NCBI GenBank assembly: GCA_026413225.1
Contig: CM048552.1
Span: 163,692,053 to 163,756,052, forward strand
Direction of reading: 5' to 3'
From: Otis tarda
Taxonomy: Eukaryota; Chordata; Aves; Otidiformes; Otididae
DNA: 64,000 nucleotides
The position numbers and the translations under genes were made by a program. The notes beneath the pieces were generated by a model that worked only from the letters and a program-made list of their open reading frames with translations, was not told the DNA's origin and did no database searches. Of this stretch, positions 23,079-33,325 are shown one piece after another; within the stretch, counting starts at the first letter, position 1, and every line of letters begins with the position of its first letter.

Positions 23079-26061
23079 AAGGCTCTATTTAAAGTAAACT
23101 TCATACATCCCCTGCTCCTGGCACAACAATTTTGCGGTTCATCCAACTCTTTATGAAAAGGGTTGCTTGTTATCCTTTTCAGCTAAAGGTAAGCACAGAC
23201 TCAGGTAGCACAGGGAGAGCAGATCACCTCCCACACTCTTCGCTTCATTAGCAGTATCCAACATAGTGGCACATGCTTCAGGCCAAAATAAATGCACGTC
23301 TCCTACCAAGACCAGACTAAATTGCCAGCATAATTTATCTAAGAACTACACTTAGTTACTACGGGATTTTCTTCCCCGCCTAGCCCCAAAGTTTTAGAGA
23401 GCTTCTATCTAAACTAATTTCAGCCAATATAGTTTTGATCAACAAGCCATCAGTGTCATACAATATAGTATCAAGGAAGTGATTACTTTTTTTTTTCATC
23501 TGATTGTGAAACATGCCATTTATACTAGCTGCTTGCTATAGTTTGACAAATCAAGTTGGAACTGCCAACTCTGCAAAATGGAGACAGGAAACACATTGCA
23601 GGGAGGGTGACTTATTTATGCTTGGACACCATCCACTGTTTAAAAGAGGCAGATGGATTTACCTTTCTCAAGCAAGAAAGTCTTCAAAGAAGAAAATCAG
23701 GTTCGCTGTCTTTCTGCTTTGCTTTATCCAAGCAGTTCTTAGAAGGAGCACAGCTGCAAAATAGCACTGTAATCAAGAAAACAAGAAGTACCAACACAAA
23801 GAGTTCTGTAAAACCCCAGGGATGAAGAAGCATAGTTTATAAAGCTCTGTAAAATGTAAAATAAGTTCAACCATAAAATACATTGGATACCAATTCATAT
23901 GTACATAATTTGATTTAAACAAACAAACAAACAAACAAACAAACAAAAATGGAAAAAAAAAAGAGAAAGATGTTGGAATGGTCTTGATATATTTGGGCTT
24001 CACAACATGTTTTGGGAATAAAAAAGGTTATATGATTACAGTCTGAAGTGCCAGTAATAATGGAAAAAGTAGTTGGAAACAAATATAGTTTGGCATCTAC
24101 TGCTAGCATTTTAGCCAGCACTACAAAAATTAATAAAATCCCTAAAGATTCATCAGAGTCTATTTCTACTAACCTAATGAATACTAAAAGGCTGGTGCTG
24201 CAGCAGTTTGAAAATAGAAGAAAATAGATTTTTTTCAATTCATCTTGTGGAGTATGGTTTTGTATGCAAGACTCATATGCAGTAGAGAATTTGCTTTTCC
24301 TTTTTAATACAAAAGTACACCTGGAATATGCCTTAGACATATTTAAAAATATTATTCGCACAGATGTCCAGACTATTTTGATTAGCCTGGATCATATCTT
24401 TTTCTTAAAAAAACAAAAGACTATATATCTCTATGAAGACAAATAATTTTTCCACCTACAAGACCCGAAACTTGCCTAAAGGTGGCACATACTAGACTGT
24501 GAAATGGTTCTGTCTTCTTACTGAACTCTCAGCTGAGCAAGTAGTCTTATTGAACTTAATTGGTTTATTTAAGTTACTAAATACTCAACAGTAGGAATAA
24601 ACTTCCACAATATATCTCTGTTTTTCTGGCTCAGTGGTGTCTGTAATCCCTTGGACTGTTTGTATGACTTTATAACATCTTTCTTGAAAGCTGATATTTA
24701 AACACACACATACATTGCTTTTTTCTTTTTTTTCCTTTTCTTTTTTTTTTTTTTCTGAAGCACTGAACTCAGAGGGTGCAGCTTGAGATAAATTCTGCAA
24801 AGAACTATGGGAAATATGTGAGATTAGAGAAAGGTACTGATACAGCAAGTGTATCAGTGACTGATACAGCAAGTGGTTTAAAGATATTTCTTTAAACCAA
24901 TCTCTGAAAGGTTACTTCAAAGCAGGAACACTGTACTGTTGGTCTACTACTAGTAAAAATAAATAAACAAATAAAGTAAAACTAAGTCTAATTCAAGCAA
25001 TTACAAAATGAGAATTAAAGGTCAGAATCTGAGATGGTAGCTGCATAAGACATCCTTATTTAATGACAGTCCTATCTAAAAAAAAATCAAGATTATATGG
25101 TTTCCTCAGAAAGAACAGATTGAAAATCCCTTGCTTCCTGAGTGGGTGCTCTAATAATAAGAATATTATATTAAAGTGGAAAAATGGGAACCCAGGAGGT
25201 AGATTTGAGTGTCTGAACACTGTTGTCAAGTGCTGTCTGATAAGGCCTAAGAACCGATAAATATGACCTTGGGCCTGTAGGAGGCCTGTGCCCTTTCAGC
25301 CTGGCTGTGGGAATCCAGACCACATACCTTGGGGAAGCTCAGGAAGCACTAGGAACCTATGTTTAGGCAACAAAGATGCAAAGGAGCAGAAAATGTGTTT
25401 TAGATTACGTGTAGAAAAGAAAGGTCAAGTGCAAACTTTGAACAACAAAATTAGATTTCTTCCCACAAATGCATAAAACAGCAATTAACTGGACACAAGT
25501 TAAGTGTCCAGTTTCATATAATGATAAACTATCTTGTCTATCAAGGGTCCTTATCTAGTCAATGGAGAGGAATCAGATATCCAACTTTCTCTTTGAAATC
25601 TACATTTGCCTTCTGAGCTCCCCTGCAGTGCTCGTTCAAGATGATGAGGAAGCCAGGAGTGCTGCGCACAAAAGTATGCCTGAAACTCATAGCAGTCACC
25701 TCTGTTTACCTGGCATTAAAATGCTGAAATAGTTGCAGCAGGTAACATCTGGGAAAGAAGAAAAAAAGTTATAGAAGAATTCTCTAGTTGTACTTTGCAA
25801 ATAGCTCAAATTTTCATGGAGAAAGTACATCGCAGGACATTGTCCGTGGAAAGGTTTAATTCTCATACTCGTAGACGGAAATGTGTATACACTACTCTGA
25901 AAAGACATTTGTGTTAAAATGACAATAAAAAAAAACAAAAAAACAAACAAAACAAAACAAAAAACCCTGATGTTCTGAGACCGTATAGGTTTGAGAGAAG
26001 TTAAATAAATCAGTATTTTGTCTCATTAATTTTTTTTTTTGTCCTGAAAGGCTTAGGTTGT
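23079..26061. other. AT-rich unique-looking sequence with (AAAC)n
   Basis: No gene supported. It contains an (AAAC)n microsatellite at about 23917-23946, poly-T near 24718-24754, a small tandem duplication of CTGATACAGCAAGTG near 24838-24873, and an A/C-rich tract at 25924-25966. The last five bases (GTTGT, 26057-26061) are the left target duplication of the next element. Confidence 0.55.
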
Positions 26062-27720
26062 TGTCGTGGTTTTGTTAGTGAGGGGGGGCCTAAGGTGGTA
26101 GCTTCTGCAGGAAACTGCTAGAAGTCGCTCCCCTTTGTTCAGTGGACTTGGCCAGGCCTAGGGCGGACCTGCTGCTGGCCAAGGTCGAGCCGATTGGTAG
26201 CAGAATGTCCCGTGATAACGCCTCTGCGATAACGTATTTAAGAAGGGGAAAACAGAGAAAAAAAGAAAGGAGAGAAGATGTGAAGAAGCTGAGCGGGGGC
26301 GGAGGCGCAGAGGGGGAGGCGCAGGCCTCATGGGCCTTGCAGGCCTCACCCTCTGGCCTCTCGCCAGGCAGCCGACTGGGCCCGACTCGGCCCGGCCCGG
26401 CTGCAAGAAGTGGAGAGGAGATGAGAAGTGAATAAGATGTAAAAAGATCCTGAGAGACATCTACCAGCCTGTTGTGAGGAACGGCTGCAGACGCCAAGGT
26501 CAGTTCAGAAAGGAGGGGGAGGAGTAATGCGGCTCCTGGCCAAGATTCCCCTGCAGCCTGTGGTGACGACCATGGTGGAGCAGGTTGTCCCCCTGCAGCC
26601 CATGGAGGTCCACGGAGGAGCAGAGATCCACTTGGAGCCCGTGAAGGACCCCGTACCGGGGGAGGTGGATGCCTGAAGGCGGCTGTGGCCCGTGGAGGGC
26701 CCGCTGGGACAGCCGTTCTGGAGAGACTGTACTCCGTGGAAGAGATGACCCACGCTGGAGCAGTTCCACGAAAGACTGTGGCCCGTGGGAGGGACCCCAC
26801 GATGGAGCAGGGGAGGAATGTGAGGAGTTCTTCCCCCGACCATGAAGCAGCGGCATGAAACAACGTATGATGAACTGACTGCAACCCCCATTCCCTCTTC
26901 CCCCCTGTGCCGCTCGGGGGGGGGGAAGGTAGTAGAGATAATGTTAAGCTCGGGAAGAGGGAGGGGTGGATGGAGGTTATCTTGTTCTCTGTCTCATTAT
27001 CCTGCTGTTTGTAGTAATAAATGAATAGTTTTCCCCAAGTCGAGTCTGTTTTGCCCGTGACGGTAACTTTAAGGATTTCTCCCTGTCCTTATCTCAAACC
27101 TCGAGCCGTTTTTCCTTATATTTTCTCTCCCTGTTCTCTCGGAGGGTGGGGGGAGTGAGAGAGAGACTGCGTAGTCTGGTCCTGATCAGGGCTGAACTAC
27201 GACAGTTATTTTGGCGCCCAACGTGGGGCGCTTCTGGAGAGACTGTACTCCGTGGAAGAGATGACCCACGCTGGAGCAGTTCCACGAAGGACTGTGGCCC
27301 GTGGGAGGGACCCCACGATGGAGCAGGGGAGGAATGTGAGGAGTTCTTCCCCCGACCATGAAGCAGCGGCATGAAACAACGTATGATGAACTGACTGCAA
27401 CCCCCATTCCCTCTTCCCCCCTGTGCCGCTCGGGGGGGGGGAAGGTAGTAGAGATAATGTTAAGCTTGGGAAGAGGGAGGGGTGGATGGAGGTTATCTTG
27501 TTCTCTGTCTCATTATCCTGCTGTTTGTAGTAATAAATGAATAGTTTTCCCCAAGTCGAGTCTGTTTTGCCCGTGACGGTAACTTTAAGGATTTCTCCCT
27601 GTCCTTATCTCAAACCTCGAGCCGTTTTTCCTTATATTTTCTCTCCCTGTTCTCTCGGAGGGTGGGGGGAGTGAGAGAGAGACTGCGTAGTCTGGTCCTG
27701 ATCAGGGCTGAACTACGACA
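26062..27720 (+). mobile_element. ERV relic, family 1 copy D (LTR, PBS, partial LTR)
   Basis: A complete 5' LTR (26062-27204, TGTCGTGG...CTACGACA) is followed by GTTATTT, an 18-bp primer-binding site (27212-27229), and then directly by the last 489 bp of a second LTR (27232-27720). The whole is flanked by the perfect 5-bp duplication GTTGT (26057-26061 and 27721-27725), so it is one integration. The gag-pol-env region, its splice sites and the first part of the 3' LTR are gone. The two overlapping LTR parts (offset 516 bp) differ at only two positions (A/G at 26773/27289 and C/T near 26951/27467). TATTTAAG is at 26235-26242; AATAAA is at 27016-27021 and 27532-27537. Confidence 0.95.
27212..27229 (+). 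promoter_or_regulatory. Retroviral primer-binding site, tRNA-Lys1,2 type
   Basis: TGGCGCCCAACGTGGGGC is exactly complementary to the 3' end of tRNA-Lys1,2, the primer of Mason-Pfizer-type betaretroviruses and of foamy viruses. It sits 7 bases after the end of the 5' LTR, a wider gap than the 2-3 bases usual in retroviruses. It is the only direct clue to the class of family 1. Confidence 0.95.
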
Positions 27721-27725
27721 GTTGT

Positions 27726-30660
27726 ATATCCTTATTTCTGTGGAATAAAAATGAGAGAAAGAGAGAGACACAGAAAAAAAAAAAGAAAAAAAGAAAAAAA
27801 AGGAAGATTTAAGAATGACTGAAAAGAGTTTTTTGTATAAAGAAATATTTTTAAGCAGGTCAAGATACCTACCTGATTTTCTAAGAACTGTAGATTCTTT
27901 GGTTTTTGTAGAAAGCAAAGGAGGTAGGGGAGCCTTATTCCCATAGACAGACTAGAGAAGACATTTTTCCCCATTCCAGGACACTGCATTGCTTTCCTTG
28001 AAATTTATCTCCTCTTTTGCCATGCAGCTCTGTAAACATGAGGCTACCATTGCCTATGAAAGCTCACAGGCTATGTGTTCAGCTCATAATACAAATTTTG
28101 GGACTTGTCACTTTGTCTGAACTCATCTTGACCTGTCTGGAGAATTGTTTTAGCTAGTAACTACTGTTCATCTATTGACCAGGTGACTTCTTAGTTCTGC
28201 AAGTGCTCACTCAGCTTTCCTTTGGCACATGACCTGCATAAAAATATTTATTGAGGTAGGAAAGTGAGTGTAAATTTTGGGGTTTTGTGTATGTATGTTA
28301 AATACCTCTAGTGGGGTACTTGCCCAAAACTGATCACATTAAAGAGGAAGATGCCCATCAATAGGACCAAACAATAATAAGACCATTGTGCATATGTATA
28401 TTTAGAACTTATTGGAATTAGTTACAGAACACTGTTCAGAAATTTACAGGAATTTATTAAGAGTTTATAAATATCTAGGATTGTGGTTTATCTGTTTTGT
28501 TGCTGATGTCGGTCCTCAGTATGTGGTTCACTGATTACTGGCTAAGTGCATCCTTAATAAACCAATAAACCACTTTAATCCTGAACTGAGCTGTTTGTTT
28601 CTTGAAAAACTACATACTTTGCTTCAGCTTTTGCTTTACTTTCTTCAGTTTTGTGGTATAATGCCTATTAGATATATTTTGTAACTAATAGATAGTAATA
28701 ACAAGGAATTATTCTGGGTAGAAAGAACTGTCTATGACCTGGAGTGAAATGCCTACTTTTTATAGGATTATGATCTTCATTTCATTTAAGGGGTAGATAC
28801 ATGTGGTGCAATGTATTTTCTTAGTTCATCAACTAGGCTATATATTAGCTTACTCAAATATCACATGAAGTAATGGACACGGATTTTTTTTCTTTACTAT
28901 CAATTTGTCAGTATTTCTGGGAGAAAGAATACTTGGTAATCAGACTATTAATTATTAAAAGAAGTTAACCTGCATTGAATAAATCATACTGTATGTTAGT
29001 TATTTAGCTTCCATGAGTTTATACTGGAATCTGACATACTTTTCCGTATGCATGATTTCAGTATTAAATTAAGCTGCCTTAGAAGAACACTTGAAGTGTA
29101 TATCACAATGTACTCTCAAAAACCCTCTGTTTATCTCACTAATACTACTAAATGCATGTGTCCCTAATGTTCACATGATCAGTCTTTGCATCCCTCCTAC
29201 TTCTATTATGTACACCACAGAGACAAAGAAAATAGGTGATTGTCAGTGCTTGTCACTGGAATAATAAACCTATAAATTCCATTGCTATATCCAATTACAA
29301 TTTAATTTCTTTATATGAGTACCTTAATTATCAAATGGCTTCTTCTCGGAGCAATGAGATATTTTCTTAAAAAATAGCATTAGGAGAACAGCTAGTTAAA
29401 GTTTGCTGAGTTTAGTGCCAGTGCTAGATTTAATACTGTACAATAATAATTACATATCACACAGAAATAAAACCTAAATGACACAAAAAATTAGATTTCA
29501 GAACAATACTAAAATAATATTTGCACTTATGCCACAAACACTAATTATGTTATTCCAAAATCAACAGCTTCTTTCAAGTGAAATTTTAAATCATTTCCTT
29601 TTCCCTATTTTTACTGAGTGTGTGCTGAATAGTTAGTGCTGTTGCCAGAGAGGACAAGTTTAGCAGTATAGGGAGCAGAGAAAGCCCTGTTTGGGGGTTA
29701 GAGGCAATACTGTCAGCCATAAACAAGGAAAATCAGAAGAGAAAGAAGACTGGCTACCAGCCTATTCCAATCTCTACTTGTGTCATTTATGACCTCTCAG
29801 ACATGATCACCTCTACCTTGAGGAGGAACCGCCAAAGACTGCAGCCATCAGCACTAATGACACAATATGGCACTATGTACTCACAGCTAACCTAAGAAAA
29901 GATTGTTGAAGAGTTGTGTATATAGTGCAATTATGATCAGCACAGTGTATAAATGGATCCTTAGCATAACATATGCTAATGAAGGAATGCAGTAAAGTTT
30001 GGCTTCAAACTCTAAAATTAATTCAATTTTTCAGTTTTGTAAACACTCCTTTCCCTATAAATTTTGATTCCCTAACAAAAGTAGTTACAATAGTTCACAT
30101 AACTTAAGGTACTCTGAACTAAAAAGAAACTGCACTGACAAAATAATCATGTCTTATGATGTCAAAGGTATCACATAAGACTCAAAGGAAACCAAAAGGC
30201 AAGTGACATGTAGTGTAGCAGCTTTTGTGAAGGCCAATCAAAATCAATCTAAACACAAGCCATAATACATCATGTTGTTTGAGGCTAGTAAGTGGCCTGG
30301 AGCAAATTGATTTCTCTGTGTAAATGTAATTGCAGAAGCGACTTTCCAGAGTTCTAAATATGCAGAAGACCAAAGCAAGTGCTGACTCAGGAAGATTTGG
30401 TAGAACAGATGCTACAGTTTGGAAAGAACAGGTCATTAAATCCAAATGTGTTGAAGTATTCTTTTGATTGTAACTATAAATTCTGGAACTAAAGAAAAGT
30501 CAGGCAGTCAATAGAGAAGTACTTGTAGCACACACTGGTTGGGGGTAGCAGGAAGATAAGAACTAGTTTTTTCTTTTAACACTTGCTGGAAAAGATAAGT
30601 CTGGAAATAATTTATGGGGAAAATGACTGTGTTTGCTTATGCTGTAATAAAGAAAATATT
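27726..30660. other. AT-rich unique-looking sequence
   Basis: A purine-rich GAGA/AAAG tract lies at 27752-27810. The remainder is AT-rich with no supported gene or repeat. Confidence 0.55.
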
Positions 30661-30781
30661 ATTGTTGGTAATATCGAAATTAGCACCGAGACAGGCTGGA
30701 CTGATCGGGCCAAGGCCAATTGTATGACGTTCAACAAGGCCAAGTGCCAGGTCCTGCACTTCAGTCACAACAACCCCATGC

Positions 30782-31100
30782 TGTGGCAGTAAAAACACGG
30801 ACTCCGTGGATGCTGTTCCAGAGACCTTTATTGTTAGTCAGCATTAGTCTTTTAGACTCTAAGTTACACACGAAGTGCACACACTTAATTATCTAATTTG
30901 ATTTGTAGCAATATACTGTCCACGCGTCTTATGCTTTATTTGGATTGGTTATAGTTTTTTGGTTGTCTTTACTATTTTTGCCTTTGGTATTTCCTTATCT
31001 TGTTCTAGTTGCTGTTTTTTGTTATTGAGCAAGCGGTGTTCAAGGACATAGCCTAAATTCGTCAATGTCAAACAGCTGCATTGCACTTTCTGCCTCCACA
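30782..31100 (-). mobile_element. Short ERV solo LTR, alpharetrovirus-like (family 6)
   Basis: A 319-bp element with TG...CA ends and a perfect 6-bp target duplication CCATGC (30776-30781 and 31101-31106), interrupting a CR1. On the minus strand it starts TGTGGAGGCAGAAAG and ends TTTACTGCCACA. A TTAAGTG TATA-like element and, further on, AATAAAGG (complement near 30829) are followed by a roughly 45-base tail. This size, spacing and 6-bp duplication fit avian leukosis/EAV-like LTRs. That assignment is an inference; no internal region or primer-binding site remains. Confidence 0.88.
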
Positions 31101-31102
31101 CC

Positions 31103-31722
31103 ATGCAATGCTACAGGCCTGGCTGGAAAGCTGCCCAACGGAAAATGGACCTGAGGGTGCTGGCTGACAGCCGGCTGTGTGCCCAAGTGGCCAAGAAGGC
31201 CAACAGCATTCTGGCTTTCATGAGGAACAGTGTGGCCAGCAGGAGTAGGGAAGTGATTGTGCCCCTGTACTCCGCACTGGGGAGGCTGGACCTCCAATAC
31301 TGTGTGCTGTTTTGGGCTCCTCTATACAAGAAGGGCGTTGAGTTGCTGGAGCCTGTCCAGAGAAGTGCAACGAAGCTGTGAAGGGTCTGGAGAACAAGTC
31401 TTATGAGGAACGGTTGAGGGAACTGGGATTGTTTAGTCTGGAGAAGAGGAGGCTGAAGGGAGACCTCATTGCTCTCTACAAGTACCTGAAAGGAGATTGT
31501 AGGAAGGCAGGTGTTGGTCCCTTCTCCCAACTAACTTGTGATAGGACAGGAGGAACTGGCCTCAAGTTGCAGCAGGGGAGGTTTAGATTGGTTATTAGGA
31601 AACACTTCTTTACTGAAAGAGTGATCAGGCACTGGAACAGGCTGCCAAAGGAAGTGGTGGAGTCACTGTCCCTGGAGGTGTTCAAAGAACATGTAGACAT
31701 GGCACTTCAGGACATGGTTTAG
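31103..31722 (+). pseudogene. CR1 ORF2 C-terminal remnant
   Basis: Two overlapping open pieces in different frames (31103-31381 and 31378-31722) cover the ORF2 thumb and C-terminal tail: [34 protein letters not shown], then [13 protein letters not shown] and a tail ending near the stop. A one-base change of frame near 31380 breaks the gene. The N-terminal endonuclease and most of the RT are absent, so it cannot act. Confidence 0.85.
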
Positions 31723-31805
31723 CAGGCATGATGGTGATGGGTTGATGGTTGGACTTGATGATCTTGGAGGACTTTTCCAACCTTAAAGATTTTACGATTC
31801 TATTA

Positions 31806-32176
31806 GTAACATTATTGAACAATCAAATACTTGACTCGTGTAATTGTTTTATTCTCCTAACAAAAGTACCCCACCAAGGCCCCAAGTATTTCAGAAGCAG
31901 TAGAACAGCATAAATCTTGTATATAACATGCTAAAGTATAGGGTTACATAGGAGTTAAAAATACAACAAAGTACGGCAAAACAAATGCTTAATGCAGACA
32001 AGCATGCTGTTGTTACTAGACAATTAAATTTCCCTTTGGGATATCCTCCAAGCTTCTAGTCATTAAAAACTTGCTGAAATATTGTGTTTAATAGCTTACA
32101 GGTATCCATTCTGAATTTGCATACTTTAATTTTGAACCCACTCATACATTTAGTTACTTGGCAGTGCATTTCATAA
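31806..32176. other. AT-rich unique-looking spacer
   Basis: No gene or repeat recognised between two CR1 elements. Confidence 0.5.
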
Positions 32177-33325
32177 AATCAGAGACTCGCAGAATCATAG
32201 AATAGTTAGGGTTGGAAGGGTCTTTTAAAGGTCATTTATTCAAACCCCCCTGCAAGAAGCAGGGACATCTCCAACTAGATCAGATGGCTCACAGCCCTGT
32301 CCAACCTGGACTTGAATGTTTCCAAGGATGGGGCATCCACCACCTCTCTGAGCAACCTGTTCCAGTGTTTCACCATCCTCATTATGAAAACTTTTTTCCA
32401 TACATCAAGTCTGAATCTACCTCCCTCTCTATTTTAAAATCATTACCTCTCATCCTTTCACAACAGACTTTGCTAAGAAGTTTCTCCCCATCTTTCTTCT
32501 AAATCCCCTTTATGTACCAGAAGGCTGCTATAAGGTCTCCCCAGAGCCTCCTCTTCTCCAGGCTGAATAAGCTCAACTTTCTCAGCCTGTCCTCATAGGA
32601 GAGGTGCTCCAGCCCTCCAGTCATCTTTGTGGCCCTCCTGTGGACTCACTCGAACAAGTCCACATCCTTCTTATATTGAGAGCTCCAGAAATGGATGCAG
32701 TACTCCAGGTGGAGTCTCACCAGAGCAGAGTAGATGGAGAGAATCACCTTCCTTGACCTGCTGGTGATACTTCTTTTGATGCAGCCCACAATGTAGTTGG
32801 CTTTCTGGGCTGCAAGCATGCATTACTGGCTCATGTTGAGCTTCTTGTCCACCAGCACACCCAAGACCTTCTGCTCAGGGCTACTCTCGATCCATTCTTC
32901 ACCCAGGCTGTATTTGTGCTTGGGATTGCCCTGACCGATGTGCTGAACCTTGCACTTGGCCTGGCTGAACTTCATGAGGTTGGCTTGGGCCCACCTCTCT
33001 AGCCTGTCAAGGTCCCTCTGGATGACATCCGTTCCCTCCAGCATGTCGACTGCTTGGTGTCATCAACAAACTTGCTGAGGGTGCACTCAGCTGCACTGTC
33101 CATGTCACCAACAAAGATGTTAAACAGGGCTGGTACCAATACTGACGTCTGAGGAACACTACTCATCATTGGTCTCCACTTGAACTTCGAGCTGTTGACT
33201 ACAACTCTTTGAGTGTGGCCATCCAGCCAATTCCTTATCCACTGAGTGATCTGTTCGTCAGATCCATGTCTCTCCAATTTAGAGACAAGTATATTGTGCA
33301 GGACAGTGTCAAATGCTTTGCACTA
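32177..33325 (-). mobile_element. CR1 LINE, 5'-truncated, minus strand
   Basis: Its 3' end is at 32190-32220 (CATAGAATAGTTAGGGTTGG on the plus strand); the 5' truncation is near 33325. It includes the ORF2 RT C-terminal half and the full 3' UTR. It is of the same subfamily as the minus-strand copy at 10661-11758 and of similar length. Confidence 0.92.
32823..33300 (-). pseudogene. CR1 ORF2 reverse transcriptase remnant
   Basis: Open pieces at 32999-33277 and 32823-33044 encode the RT palm end, with motif B-like [11 protein letters not shown] (the usual QGS/LG residues changed) and motif C FVDD, then the QAKCKV connector and the LGVLVDKKLNM segment. The frame changes near 33040. Loss of conserved motif B residues and the truncation show that it is dead. 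Confidence 0.82.

Larger units (their letters stand above)
30661..31805 (+). mobile_element. CR1 LINE, split by a solo LTR
   Basis: CR1 sequence at 30683-30781 and 31101-31805 is continuous once the 319-bp LTR is removed. It covers the ORF2 C-terminus and the 3' UTR, ending TTTTACGATTCTATTAG. This copy belongs to a different CR1 subfamily from most others here (GGACTTGATGATCTTGGAGG near the end); the copies at 47284-48768 and 58026-58560 are similar. The left limit is approximate. Confidence 0.88.

Noticed and set aside
23917-23946. (AAAC)n tract as a poly-A-like tail of a processed pseudogene
   Set aside because: No gene-like sequence or target duplication lies beside it; it is a simple microsatellite.
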